A stretch of 64,000 bases of DNA, taken from Alphaproteobacteria bacterium (GTDB taxonomy: Bacteria > Myxococcota_A > UBA796 > GCA-2862545). The stretch covers positions 101,848 to 165,847 of the forward strand of contig JACKER010000018.1 in assembly GCA_020632925.1 (NCBI GenBank). The letters are read 5' to 3'. Position 1 is the stretch's first letter. Every line of letters begins with the position of its first letter. Below, piece by piece: positions 16,822 to 26,447 of this stretch. The position numbers were made by a program, and so were the translations under genes. The notes under the pieces are model-generated. The model saw only the letters and a list, made by a program, of their open reading frames with translations, did not search any database and was not told the DNA's origin.

Positions 16822-17727
16822 CTACTGCAACAACCCGAAGCGGAGCCCGCGATCCGAGACCAGCAGCTCGTCGGCGTTCGCGGCGGAGAGCACCGACAGC
16901 AGGATGGTCGCGCCCGCGAGGAGGTAGTCCGCGCGCTCGGGGCTCGGGCGGGCCAGCGCGAGGCGACCGGCGCGATCGGCGCCCGCGAGCGCGGTGGCCT
17001 GTCGGCGGAGCGTCGCCGCGGACAGGCGGCTGCCGTGCACGCGCGCGCTGTCGTAGGCCTCGAGCTCCAGCGCCATCGCCGCCAGCGTCGTCACCGTGCC
17101 GGCCACGCCGATCACCGTGCCGACCGCGGACAGCGAGACCCGGCCGACCTCGATGCGCACGTGGTCCGCCATGGCCGCGATGCCGTCGGCGTCGAAGCGG
17201 TCGGGGACGGCACCCTTCACGCCGAGGAAGCGCTCCGTGAGCCGGATGCTGCCGATCTCGAGCGAGACGCGGTCGCGGAGGTTCGTCGCGTCGCCCTGGA
17301 CCAGCTCCGTCGAGCCGCCGCCGAGGTCGACCACCAGCAACGGTGGTGTGGGCGCCGGCAGGTCCACGAGCGCGCCCCGCCAGGTGAGCAGGGCCTCCTC
17401 CTCGCCCGACACGATGCGCACCCGCAGCCCGATGTCTCGCTGGATCCTCGCGAAGAAGGTCTCCGCGTTCAGCGCGCGCCGCGCGGCGCTCGTGGCCACG
17501 GCGCGCACGCTCCAGGGCTCGATGCCGAAGGTCCGGGCGGTGGCGGCGTACGCCTCGAGCACCTTCTCCGCGGCCTGGAGCCGGTCGGGCGCCATCACCC
17601 CGCGCTCCCCGAGCCCGCGGCCGAGCCCGACCACCCTGACCTCGTCGTGAACCACGCGCCCGTCGGCGTCCACGATGCACAGCAGGAGCGAGTTGCTCCC
17701 GATGTCGATGGCCGCCCGGTGGGTCAC
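16822..17727 (-). CDS. ppx: Ppx/GppA-family phosphatase
   Basis: A 301-residue cytoplasmic enzyme of the actin/Hsp70-fold exopolyphosphatase and pppGpp phosphohydrolase family. Visible signatures are the phosphate-1 loop AAIDIGSNSLLLCI near the N-terminus, ATSAARRALNAE, SGEEEALLTWRGA and the phosphate-2 motif VVDLGGGSTELVQG; GTVIGVAGTVTTLAAM follows. The length matches the catalytic two-lobed core without the extra C-terminal domains of long Ppx enzymes. Whether polyphosphate or pppGpp is the substrate cannot be read from sequence. The GTG overlaps the tolB stop as GTGA, tying it to the tol cluster. Confidence 0.88.
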   Translation of the reverse strand: MTHRAAIDIGSNSLLLCIVDADGRVVHDEVRVVGLGRGLGERGVMAPDRLQAAEKVLEAYAATARTFGIEPWSVRAVATSAARRALNAETFFARIQRDIGLRVRIVSGEEEALLTWRGALVDLPAPTPPLLVVDLGGGSTELVQGDATNLRDRVSLEIGSIRLTERFLGVKGAVPDRFDADGIAAMADHVRIEVGRVSLSAVGTVIGVAGTVTTLAAMALELEAYDSARVHGSRLSAATLRRQATALAGADRAGRLALARPSPERADYLLAGATILLSVLSAANADELLVSDRGLRFGLLQ

Positions 17728-19016
17728 GGGGCCGCGGGCGCCCACGCCGGCTGCGTCCAGCCCCCGGACTCCGTGAGGCGGGACTGGTGCCGACCGTCGG
17801 CGGTGCTGATCCACAGCTCGCTGCGGCCGGTGCGCGTGCTCGAGAACACGACGTACTTGCTGTCGGGCGACCAGGTGGGATCCTCGTTGTCGCCCATGTC
17901 CTGCGTGATCCGCGTCACGTTCTTCGTCTCGAGGTCGGCCACGAGCACGTCGAACCCGCTGGGGCTGCGGCTGACGTAGGCCACCTTGGTGCCGTCGGGG
18001 CTCACCACCGGGTCGACGTTGAAGTCGCCGGCGAAGGTCAGCCGCGTCGCTTCGCCTCCGCCGACGGGCATCCGGTAGATCTGCGATCCACCGCTGCGCT
18101 CCGACGCGAACACGATGTCGGCGCCGCCCGGCACGAAGTCGGGGCTCACGTCGATGCCGCCACCGCTCGTGAGCCGACGGATCTCGGTGCCGGTGCGTGC
18201 GTCCACCAGGAACACGTCGCTGTCCCCTTCGACGCTGCGCGCCAGCGCGAGCTTGGTGCCGTCCGGCGAGAAGTCGGGGGAGGTGTTGACGCCCTTGACG
18301 TTGCTGATGGTGCGGGTGCGACCCGTGCCCAGGTCCTTCACGTACAGATCGGGGTTCGCCTTCTTGTACGAGGTCCACGCGATCTGGCTCCCGTCGGGGC
18401 TCCAGGCGGGGGAGAGGTTGATGGCGCCATTGCGGGTCACCGGCGTGACGCCGTGCCCGTCGAGGTCCATCAGGTAGATCTCCTTGTTCCCCGTCTTGGT
18501 GCCGACCGCGGCGAGACGCGAGCCGAACACGCCGGGCGAGCCCGTGGTCGCGAGCAGCACCTGGTTCGCGATCGCGTGACCGAGCTGGCGCGCGCCCTCC
18601 GCGGTGGACCGGAAGCGCTTCGAGGCCAGCTTCTGGCTGCCGGGGACATAGTACACGTACACGTCCGCGCACATCTTGCTGCCGCCGGGGTCGCAGGCCG
18701 CGTGCCCCGCCGGGTACACCCGGGTCTTGACGAGGACCGTCGTCTTGATGAGCGTCCAGGCGTTCATGTCGAACTGGCCTGGCTCGACGCCCTTGCCCTT
18801 CTCGACGTACCCCGAGGGGTTCTGCATCTCGAAGTAGCCGGAGAACTCGAGGTCGTGGAACACGACGCTCCAGATCTCCTCGGCGAGCGCGGCGGGCTCG
18901 GTCGCGGGGAGCTGCGGCTTGGGCACCGCCATCGGGATGTCCGCGCTGCCGGGGACGTCGATGATGATGCCCTGGGCGAGGGCGCTCTGGCAGAGCGCGA
19001 GCAGGATCGGGGTCAT
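17724..19016 (-). CDS. tolB: Tol-Pal system beta-propeller protein TolB
   Basis: A 430-residue periplasmic protein with a short signal ending ALAQG, an N-terminal domain (IDVPGSADIPMAVP...EEIWSVVFHDLEFSGYFEM) and a six-bladed propeller. The propeller repeats are of the form LSPAWSPDGSQIAW, TSPDFSPDGTKLAL, VDPVVSPDGTKVAY and EDPTWSPDSKYVVF. TolB normally docks Pal and relays the Tol complex force to the outer membrane during division. It lies 25 bases after tolA. No pal gene follows; its stop instead overlaps ppx. Confidence 0.95.
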   Translation of the reverse strand: MTPILLALCQSALAQGIIIDVPGSADIPMAVPKPQLPATEPAALAEEIWSVVFHDLEFSGYFEMQNPSGYVEKGKGVEPGQFDMNAWTLIKTTVLVKTRVYPAGHAACDPGGSKMCADVYVYYVPGSQKLASKRFRSTAEGARQLGHAIANQVLLATTGSPGVFGSRLAAVGTKTGNKEIYLMDLDGHGVTPVTRNGAINLSPAWSPDGSQIAWTSYKKANPDLYVKDLGTGRTRTISNVKGVNTSPDFSPDGTKLALARSVEGDSDVFLVDARTGTEIRRLTSGGGIDVSPDFVPGGADIVFASERSGGSQIYRMPVGGGEATRLTFAGDFNVDPVVSPDGTKVAYVSRSPSGFDVLVADLETKNVTRITQDMGDNEDPTWSPDSKYVVFSSTRTGRSELWISTADGRHQSRLTESGGWTQPAWAPAAP

Positions 19017-19041
19017 GGCGGGGTCCTGACTAACCGGGCGG

Positions 19042-19881
19042 TCACGGAGGCGTGAAGCGGAACCCGACGCCCTGCGCGACGAGTGGCCGGTACTTCTCGG
19101 GGGGCAGGGGCAGGCTCGGGATCTCGGAGATGGCGCGCTCGGCGGCCTGATCGAACGGGATGACCCCCGACGGCTCGGTCACGCTCCAGGTCTTCACGGC
19201 ACCCGTCGTCGGGTCCATGTCGATCGTCACCAGGCACTGGAGGTTCGGGTTCCCGTCCGTGATCGCGCTGATCGGCTTGAAGTGCTGCATCAGGATCTTC
19301 TGGACCTGGGCGACCCAGCGCTGGAACTCGGGGTCCCCCTTGCTGCCGGCTCCCAACGCCGCGATCGCGAGGTCGTCGACGCCGTTGGGGTCCGACGCCA
19401 TGCGATCGACGGTGCCGCTCGGCGCGTCGGCCAGCTCGTCCAGCATCTGCTGGCGCATCATGTCCTCGAGCATCTTCTGCCGCGCCGAGTCATCGGTGTT
19501 CCCCTTGACCTTGGGGTCGGGGACCTTCGTCTTGAACGCGAGATCGCTCTGCTGGACCGGCGGGGGAGGGGCCTCGGCCTGCACGCCGACCGCCCGATCG
19601 ACCTTGGACGCGCGCTCCGGCAGCTTGCTCTTGGACTTCGGGAGGCTCACCACCGAGACCTCGATCGCGTCGGTGATCGGCGGGGGCGTTGTGGAGCACA
19701 TGGGGACGAACGCGGAGAGCACGGACACGAAGGCGGTCACGCCCCAGATCGAGCTGGCCGCCACCGCGTGGAAGACCGCCGAGACCACCGCGAACGGCAG
19801 CAGCGACTGCTTCTCCGGGACGAGCGCCGTGCGGAACGGCGTCCCCGGGGTGCGGCTCGCGACCGGCACCGGCGTGCTCAC
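19042..19881 (-). CDS. tolA: TolA/TonB-like energy-transducing protein
   Basis: A 279-residue protein with one hydrophobic segment at about 28-60, a Pro/Lys-rich middle (PPPPVQQSD, KTKVPDPKVKGN) and a C-terminal TonB/TolA-like domain of about 90 residues (QRWVAQVQKILMQHFKP...CLVTIDMDPTTGAVKTWSVTEPSG). This is the layout of the rod that connects TolQR to the outer membrane. It is shorter than Enterobacterial TolA and lacks the long Ala/Lys/Glu helix, as is usual outside Gammaproteobacteria. Position between tolR (ATGA overlap) and tolB supports TolA over TonB. Confidence 0.85.
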   Translation of the reverse strand: MSTPVPVASRTPGTPFRTALVPEKQSLLPFAVVSAVFHAVAASSIWGVTAFVSVLSAFVPMCSTTPPPITDAIEVSVVSLPKSKSKLPERASKVDRAVGVQAEAPPPPVQQSDLAFKTKVPDPKVKGNTDDSARQKMLEDMMRQQMLDELADAPSGTVDRMASDPNGVDDLAIAALGAGSKGDPEFQRWVAQVQKILMQHFKPISAITDGNPNLQCLVTIDMDPTTGAVKTWSVTEPSGVIPFDQAAERAISEIPSLPLPPEKYRPLVAQGVGFRFTPP

Positions 19882-20333
19882 CGACCTTCCTCCACCTCGG
19901 GCGCTTCACCGCCCTCGGGATCGAACACCAGACCGACCTTGGGCATGCCCGCCTGCTTCGCGACCGACAGCAGCTTCACCACGTCGCGGTACGGCAGGGC
20001 GCCGTCCGCGCGCAGGAACACGGGCTGATCGGGGTTGGCCTCCGCGATGGCCCGCAGACGCAGCGGCAGCTCGTCGACCGAGAAGGGAGTGTCCTGGTCG
20101 TTGAGGAAGATCTGGTGGTCCGCGGTCATCGACAGGACGAGCTGGTCGTCCTCCGCCATGTCCAGCGGAGGCGCTTCGGCCTGCGGCAGATCGATCTCCA
20201 CGCCCGAGTTGTTCAGCATCGGCGCCGTCACCATGAAGATGATGAGGAGGACCAGCATCACGTCGACGAGCGGCGTGACGTTGATCTCCGACATCGTCTG
20301 CCCTGGTTGGTTTCCGCCTCCGGACATGCCCAT
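19878..20333 (-). CDS. tolR: TolR/ExbD-type proton-channel subunit
   Basis: A 151-residue inner-membrane protein: a short cytoplasmic tail, one membrane segment at about 21-40 and a periplasmic domain. The ion-path motif NVTPLVDVMLVLLIIF contains the essential Asp24. The periplasmic half (FLRADGALPYRDVVKLLSVAKQAG) matches the ExbD/TolR domain. It is in the tolQ-tolR-tolA order, eight bases after tolQ and overlapping tolA by four bases, so equal co-expression of the motor is likely. Confidence 0.93.
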   Translation of the reverse strand: MGMSGGGNQPGQTMSEINVTPLVDVMLVLLIIFMVTAPMLNNSGVEIDLPQAEAPPLDMAEDDQLVLSMTADHQIFLNDQDTPFSVDELPLRLRAIAEANPDQPVFLRADGALPYRDVVKLLSVAKQAGMPKVGLVFDPEGGEAPEVEEGR

Positions 20334-20341
20334 GCTTCACC

Positions 20342-21043
<702 letters not shown>

Positions 21044-21171
21044 GCACCCCTCCACCTGGTCCAGCGCAGGATGACGGCGCCGAACCTGACCGGGGCTCGT
21101 ATTCCGGTGGATCCCGTCCCGCCATCCGCCCGGTTCGGCGTACCGGCGCGTCTTCGGGGCTTCGCGCTCCC

Positions 21172-22797
21172 TCAGGGCCCGGGTCGGACCTCCCACAGCT
21201 CGGCGCGCACACCCATCCGCGCGAGCGCGTCCAACCACGCGATCTGCCCGTCGCGGAGCGTGTCCCCGGGACCCTTCACCTCCGCGACCAGCACCCCGGC
21301 GGGCAGCTTGCGGGGCCAGCCGCTCGCGAGCTCGACCGGCGGACCGTCGAGCACGAGCAGGTCCGGGAAGCCGCCACGCCGGACGCCGTCCGCGACCGCC
21401 AGCGCGAGCTCGCGGAGCGCGGTGGGCGGGAGCGCGCCGGCCAGCGCCACCAGCGTGTCCTCGCCCGCGTCCCAGCGCGCGTGGACCAGGCGCGTGCCCT
21501 CGTGGGCCCGCCAGGCGGCGCGGACCCGATCGGGACCCTCCCCGGCGTCGATCGCGGCGAGGAGCTCCTCGAACGCCGCCGACCGCCGTTCGCGGAAGCG
21601 CCGCGTGCCGAGGTCGAGCGGCCCCGGCAGCCTCGGGACGGGCAGCGCGCCGGGGACCGGCAGGAACAGCAGCTCGCCGAGCAGCAGCACCCCCAGGGTG
21701 CGCAGCGTCGCACCCTCGTCGTGGAGCGCTCGACGACCCACGCCCGCGAGCTCCTCGATCACGGCCTGCTCCACGGTCCTCGGGCCCTCGGGGGTCTGCC
21801 ACAGGGGACGCGGCCCTTCGGAGGCGGCGGGCACCAGGCGCAGCGAGCGCACCGGGTGGGCCGCCCGGGGCGGGAGGGGAGGGAAGCCGCGGCGAAGGGT
21901 GCGACCCAGGCGGCGGCCGGTGCGCACGACGGCCACGCCCTCCGCGAGGGAGGCGTCGTCGACGGCGTCCCGGAGCACCTGCCAGGCCTCCGTGGCGCGT
22001 CCTGCACGCTCGAGGCAGAGCGCGCGGCGGGCGGCGACGCGCGCAGGTCGCTCTCCGACCGCCACCAGCCGGGCGTAGAGCTCGGACGCCGCGGCGGGAT
22101 CGGCGCGCTGCAGGACCTCGGCCTGCTCCCGCAGCCGGCGGCGGAGCGCTCGGGTCAGGTCGAGCCCCGCCGGCCCCTGTCCGTCGCCACGCGCCAGGGC
22201 CGCGAGGATCGCGTCGGGCTCCGCCAGCCCCAGCGCACGCTCCCAGAGCAGCAGTGCGCGACGGTCGGGGTGGAGGCTCGGGCCGGACGTGGTCGCGTAG
22301 GTGGGGTGGCGCACGTGACCCAACCGCTCGGCCACGAGGACGCCCCGATCCGGCCAGGCGGACAGCGCCGCCCACCGCTCCAGCCGAGCCCACAGCCCGC
22401 GCGCCGCGACCCGCACCAGGCGCGCGGGCGACCGGAAGGGCCGCGCCACGACGCGCTCCACCAGCGCTGCCTTGCGGCCACCGACGCGGTCGCCGCGAGA
22501 CCGGCAGATCGCCGCCAGCTCGAGCACCGTCAGGGCCTCCGCGCGACGACGTGGTCCGATCGCCGCGTCCACGAGCCCCGCGTCCCACAGCGCACGCAGC
22601 TGGTCGGCGTCGATCCCCTCGGCGCGCACCACGTCGGAGACCCGACCGGTCCAGCGGACGTGGACGAGCGCGGCGTCCTCGGGGAGGGTCAGGGCCGCGC
22701 GCGCCATCCGGAGCTCGCCGGCGGTCAGGAGGTGCCCCCCGCGCTCGAGCCCGAGCGACCAGGTGCCGTGCGTGTCCTCGACCGCCGGGTGCGTCAT
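21172..22797 (-). CDS. FAN1-type nuclease with VRR_NUC domain
   Basis: A 541-residue protein with the C-terminal VRR_NUC nuclease fold of FAN1, the structure-specific nuclease linked to DNA interstrand-crosslink repair. The PD-(D/E)xK residues are seen as GFPDLL (Asp479), EVKGPGD (Glu506, Lys508) and the following DGQIAWLDAL (Gln518). The DEGATLRTLGVLLLGELLF segment about 150 residues before them matches the family's conserved helix. An LTVLELAAICRSRGDRVGGRKAALVERV stretch at about 88-117 resembles a SAP-type DNA-binding helix pair, and a helical TPR-like middle follows. It is coupled to the EcsC-like gene by ATGA. Confidence 0.85.
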   Translation of the reverse strand: MTHPAVEDTHGTWSLGLERGGHLLTAGELRMARAALTLPEDAALVHVRWTGRVSDVVRAEGIDADQLRALWDAGLVDAAIGPRRRAEALTVLELAAICRSRGDRVGGRKAALVERVVARPFRSPARLVRVAARGLWARLERWAALSAWPDRGVLVAERLGHVRHPTYATTSGPSLHPDRRALLLWERALGLAEPDAILAALARGDGQGPAGLDLTRALRRRLREQAEVLQRADPAAASELYARLVAVGERPARVAARRALCLERAGRATEAWQVLRDAVDDASLAEGVAVVRTGRRLGRTLRRGFPPLPPRAAHPVRSLRLVPAASEGPRPLWQTPEGPRTVEQAVIEELAGVGRRALHDEGATLRTLGVLLLGELLFLPVPGALPVPRLPGPLDLGTRRFRERRSAAFEELLAAIDAGEGPDRVRAAWRAHEGTRLVHARWDAGEDTLVALAGALPPTALRELALAVADGVRRGGFPDLLVLDGPPVELASGWPRKLPAGVLVAEVKGPGDTLRDGQIAWLDALARMGVRAELWEVRPGP

Positions 22798-23519
22798 CGG
22801 CGCCCGTCCGGTCCGACCTCCTGCGCGTCCTCGAGTGGCGCCTCAGAGCCGTCGGGCACCTCGGCGAGCCGTCGAAGGACCTCGCGCATCCGCAGCCCCA
22901 TCGCCTCGATCTGCTCCCGGGCGCGGACGGCCTGGCGGGGTGCGGAGATCAGCGGGACGAATCGGGTCACGCGGCTCGCCGCCCACCACAGGCCGCCGGA
23001 GACCATCGCGCGTGCGATGCGCCCACCCACGTCGGTGGCGCCTTCTGGCCGGACCAGCGCGGGGAGGTCCGAGAAGCGGAGACCGACGGCGCCGGACTCC
23101 GGGAGGTCGACGCCGTACGCCGCGGCGAGCGCACGGGCCAGGGCGGCCTGCCCCCGGTCGTCGCTGGGGTCGAAGCCGTACGCGATGCACAGCCGCTGGG
23201 CCATCCGCAGGACGACCACGGCGGAGAGCGCCACCTCGGGCGGGACCCCGGCAGCGCCCACGACGGAGGTCGCGCCGCCCACCGCCGAGCCGGCGCTGCA
23301 CGCCCTCGAGATCACGGTGTCCGCCGTGCGATCGACCTCACCGAGCGAGGGCAGGTCCCGCTTCGTGGGGTCCACGAACGCCAGCCCGCGGAAGCGGAAC
23401 CACGCGCGGACCCGCTCCGTGCTCACGCTCACCGCGCGGTACCCGCCGGCGATCAGCGTGGTGTCTGCGCGATCGAGGGCGTCGGCCACGATCGGGGGTG
23501 GGCGGGTGCGCGACGGCAT
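22794..23519 (-). CDS. EcsC-family protein
   Basis: A 241-residue protein with the EcsC family pattern: DRTADTVISRACSAGSAVGGATSVVGAAGVPPEVALSAVVVLRM has the Gly/Ala-rich helices, followed by AQRLCIAYGFD. The family is named after a Bacillus gene near an ABC transporter and has no settled biochemical function. The Gly/Ala-rich segments could associate with membranes. ATG at 23519 lies eight bases after the glgA stop; the stop overlaps the start of the FAN1-like gene. The neighbours do not point to a shared pathway. Confidence 0.75.
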   Translation of the reverse strand: MPSRTRPPPIVADALDRADTTLIAGGYRAVSVSTERVRAWFRFRGLAFVDPTKRDLPSLGEVDRTADTVISRACSAGSAVGGATSVVGAAGVPPEVALSAVVVLRMAQRLCIAYGFDPSDDRGQAALARALAAAYGVDLPESGAVGLRFSDLPALVRPEGATDVGGRIARAMVSGGLWWAASRVTRFVPLISAPRQAVRAREQIEAMGLRMREVLRRLAEVPDGSEAPLEDAQEVGPDGRR

Positions 23520-23527
23520 GACCCTCT

Positions 23528-24982
23528 CTACCCGCTCCGGACCGCCTGGGCGCGCTCGTAGACCTCGACGAACCGCTCGACGCGCGCACCCCACGAGAAG
23601 TCGCGACGCATGCCGCGCTTGCGGGCGAGGTCGAAGGCGTCCCGGTCGGAGCGGTAGAGGCTGATCCCGCGCCACAGGGCGTCCCGCAGGGCGGTCCCGC
23701 TCGGACGCTCGAAGAAGAAGCCGGTCCCCGTCCCCGTCCACGGGTCGCACTCTTCGACCGTGTCGGCCAGGCCGCCCGTGCGACGGACGACGGGTGGGGT
23801 GCCGTAGGCCTGGGCGTACATCTGCGTCAGCCCGCAGGGCTCGAAGAGCGAGGGCATCACGAACAGGTCCGCCGCGGCCATCAGCCGGTGGGCGAGCGCC
23901 TCGTCGTACCCGATCCAGGCGCGGACCTGGGCCTTGTGCGCGCGCTCGGCCTCGATCAGACGGTGCTCGAAGGTCTTGTGCGCCGCGGCCGCGGAGCCCA
24001 GCACCACCACCTGGCAGCCCTCGCCCGCCAGCCAGGGCACGCTGTCGGCCAGCAGCTCCACGCCCTTCTGCGGATCGAGGCGGCCGACGGAGACCAGCAG
24101 CGGGGTGTCGGGTGCGACCGGCAGCCCGAGCTCGCCCTGGAGAGCCGCCTTGCAGCTCGCCTTGCCCGTCAGATCCTCCGCGTCGTACGTGGCGGGGAGG
24201 TGGCGGTCGGTCGTCGGGCTCCACTCGTCCGGATCGACGCCGTTGAGGATGCCGGTCAGATCGGCGGCGCGCAGGCCGATCACCTCCTCGAGGCCGAAGC
24301 CACCCCCCGGCGTGACGATCTCCCGCGCGAAGGTCGGCGACACCGTCGTGAGCTGGTCCGCGTGGAGGATGCCGCCCTTGAGCAGGCAGAGATCGCCGTA
24401 GAACTCGAGACCCCAGGGCGTGAACCAGCGGGCGGGCAGCTCGAGGTCGACGAACAGCGACGGCGGCAGCCTCCCCTGGTGGGCGGGGTTGTGCATCGTC
24501 AGCACCGACCCGCTCCGGGGGAAGTGGCCGAGCGGCCGCCAATAGGCCTTCAGGTACGCCGGGAGCAGCGCTCCCTGCCAGTCGTGGCAGTGGAAGACCA
24601 CGTCGTCGCCGACGAAGCGCCGTGCGGCGTGCAAGGCCGCCTGGGCGAGCAGGGCGAAGCGGATGTGGTTGTCGCCGAAGCTGCCGTTGGCGTCGCCGTA
24701 CAGGCCGTCCCGGTCGTACATCCCGTTACCGACGAACAGGTGGCGCACGCCGTCCCGGTCCTCGCGGAAGATGCGCGCGCCGTGCTCCCAGGCTCCGAGC
24801 GGGATCCTCGCCAGCAGGCCGGTGTCCTCCGCGTCGGGCGCGACCCCGCGGTACCTCGGGGAGATCGTCCACACCTCGTGCCCGGCCGCCGCCAACGCCT
24901 TGGACAGGGCCGCCACGGCGTCGCCGAGCCCGCCGGACTTCGAGTACGGCGCGACCTCGGCCGACACCTGGACGATCTTCAC
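23528..24982 (-). CDS. glgA: Glycogen synthase, GT5 family
   Basis: Extends alpha-1,4-glucan chains from ADP-glucose (UDP-glucose in some relatives). The 484-residue product has the N-terminal substrate motif KSGGLGD at 15-21, HCHDWQGALLPAYL, TMHNPAHQG, TTVSPTFAREI, NGVDPDEWSPTTD and the C-terminal Rossmann signature VSVGRLDPQKGVELL with PSLFEPCGLTQMYAQAYGTPPVV. Length and domain order are typical. No other glg gene is in the window. The ATG at 24982 follows the small upstream gene's stop directly, so coupling is likely. Confidence 0.95.
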   Translation of the reverse strand: MKIVQVSAEVAPYSKSGGLGDAVAALSKALAAAGHEVWTISPRYRGVAPDAEDTGLLARIPLGAWEHGARIFREDRDGVRHLFVGNGMYDRDGLYGDANGSFGDNHIRFALLAQAALHAARRFVGDDVVFHCHDWQGALLPAYLKAYWRPLGHFPRSGSVLTMHNPAHQGRLPPSLFVDLELPARWFTPWGLEFYGDLCLLKGGILHADQLTTVSPTFAREIVTPGGGFGLEEVIGLRAADLTGILNGVDPDEWSPTTDRHLPATYDAEDLTGKASCKAALQGELGLPVAPDTPLLVSVGRLDPQKGVELLADSVPWLAGEGCQVVVLGSAAAAHKTFEHRLIEAERAHKAQVRAWIGYDEALAHRLMAAADLFVMPSLFEPCGLTQMYAQAYGTPPVVRRTGGLADTVEECDPWTGTGTGFFFERPSGTALRDALWRGISLYRSDRDAFDLARKRGMRRDFSWGARVERFVEVYERAQAVRSG

Positions 24983-24983
24983 G

Positions 24984-25229
24984 TCACCCGACCCCGTCGC
25001 CAGCGAGATCCTGGGCCTGGGCGAGCACCCAGCGGGCCGCGGCCTCCGCGGTGCTCACCACCTCGACGTGCTCGAACAACGAGGTCTGCCCCTCGTCGTT
25101 CTCGTCGAACAGCCAGGCGGCGTAGCCGTCGTCGTTCGCTTGCAGCGTCCAGCCCGAGCACTCGTGGCCCGCGGAGCGGACGACGTTCACGGCCTGGTTC
25201 AACAGTTCCAGAGGGTCGGTCTTGGGCAC
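24984..25229 (-). CDS. Small acidic protein of unknown function
   Basis: An 81-residue cytoplasmic product (MPKTDPLELLNQAVNVV...) with two predicted helices around a central beta-like stretch GWTLQANDDGYAAWLFDE, and no membrane segment. No family is recognised. It lies tightly between the mreB-like gene (16 bases before it) and glgA (start immediately after its stop). That spacing and its high-GC codon pattern make it a likely real gene. It may assist one of these neighbours, which is inference only. Confidence 0.6.
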   Translation of the reverse strand: MPKTDPLELLNQAVNVVRSAGHECSGWTLQANDDGYAAWLFDENDEGQTSLFEHVEVVSTAEAAARWVLAQAQDLAGDGVG

Positions 25230-25245
25230 GGGCCCATCTTATGGC

Positions 25246-26271
25246 CTAGCTGGCCGCCCGGTAGAGATCGGGGTCCTCGAGCACCCTCCACACACCGGTG
25301 ATGACGGCGTGCTCGGGGGCCTCCGCGCACACCACCGGCAACCCGGTGCGCTCGCGCAACGCGCGATCGAGATCGCGGAGCTTCGCGCCACCGCCGGTGA
25401 GCACCACCCCCTGATCGACGATGTCCGCCCCGATCTCTGGCGGGGCCGCGTCGACCACGCGGCGCACGGCCTCGGCGATCGCGTCGACGTGGGGACGGAG
25501 CGCGCGGTGCACGTCGCGGGCGGAGATCAACTCGCTGCGCGGGATGCCGGCGACGCGACAGCGGCCCTTCACCGTCGCGGTGCGGTCCGTCTCCGGGAAC
25601 GCGGCGGTGCCGAGCTCGATCTTGAGGCGCTCGGCGCTCGGACGTCCGACCAGCAGGGATCGGTCCTCCTCGAGCATCGACACGATGGCCTCGTCCATGC
25701 CCTCGCCGCCGCCGGGGACGACCGCGGACGCGACGACGCCCGAGAGGGACAGGATGCTGACCTCGGTGGCGCCACCGCCCACGTCCACGACCAGCGTGCC
25801 GCTGGGCTCGTGGATGGGCAGCCCGGCACCGAGACCGGCCGCGATCGGACGGGGGACCAGGCGGACCTCGCGGGCACCGGCGGACTCGCAGGAGTCGCGC
25901 ACCGCGCGGACCTCCATGTCCGAGGCGTGGTGCGGCACGGCGACCACCATCCGGGGGCGGATCCAGGCGCTGCGGCCGTGGATGCGGCGGACGAGGTGCA
26001 GCAGGAGGGCCTCGGTGACCTCGAAGTCGACGACGCGGCCGGCGCGGATGGGCTGGATGGCCGACAGGTCGTCGGGGGTGCGGCCCAGCATCGGCCTCGC
26101 TTCGCTGCCGAAGGCCGTGATGCGGCGACGCCCGGCGCGGTCGGTGTGGACGGCGACGACGGTGGGCTCGTCGGCGACGAGCGGGGACGTGCGGAGCTGG
26201 ACGCGGGTGTTCGACGTGCCCAGATCGACGGCCAGATCCTGGCTGAACAGCCCGAGGACGGACGCGAGCAT
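25246..26271 (-). CDS. MreB-like actin-fold protein
   Basis: A 341-residue protein of the MreB family. The phosphate-1 loop DLAVDLGTSNTRV is at 12-24, the phosphate-2 loop is TLVVDVGGGATEVSIL, and PIAAGLGAGLPIHEP and RPSAERLKIELGTA match MreB positions; the adenosine motif GVVLTGGGAKL is near the C-terminus. MreB filaments organise side-wall peptidoglycan synthesis. This copy is divergent (VPRP instead of the usual IEEP before the AAAIGAG helix) and has no mreC, mreD, rodA or pbp2 beside it, so it may be a paralogue. Its leader is pyrimidine-rich and lacks a Shine-Dalgarno site. Confidence 0.85.
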   Translation of the reverse strand: MLASVLGLFSQDLAVDLGTSNTRVQLRTSPLVADEPTVVAVHTDRAGRRRITAFGSEARPMLGRTPDDLSAIQPIRAGRVVDFEVTEALLLHLVRRIHGRSAWIRPRMVVAVPHHASDMEVRAVRDSCESAGAREVRLVPRPIAAGLGAGLPIHEPSGTLVVDVGGGATEVSILSLSGVVASAVVPGGGEGMDEAIVSMLEEDRSLLVGRPSAERLKIELGTAAFPETDRTATVKGRCRVAGIPRSELISARDVHRALRPHVDAIAEAVRRVVDAAPPEIGADIVDQGVVLTGGGAKLRDLDRALRERTGLPVVCAEAPEHAVITGVWRVLEDPDLYRAAS

Positions 26272-26447
26272 GGTGAGGTCCGGGGAGGAGGGGGGACGGG
26301 GAGGGGAGAGCGGACGGGGGAGAGCGGCAGGATCCGCATGGTACCGCCGTCGACGACGGGGTGCAACACCGTCCGCTCCCTACGACAGCCGTTCGACGGA
26401 ACGGAGCGGGGGCCCGGTGCGTTATGGGACGCGCCCAGGAGTCGCCC
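26272..26447. promoter_or_regulatory. Divergent intergenic region between mreB-like and M48 protease genes
   Basis: This 176-base gap must hold promoters for both directions. Bases 26272-26332 are almost all purine on the plus strand, so the mreB leader is C/T-rich. An inverted repeat CCGTTC-GACG-GAACGG lies at 26389-26404 and could be an operator or short hairpin. I could not place convincing -35/-10 pairs. Confidence 0.35.
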
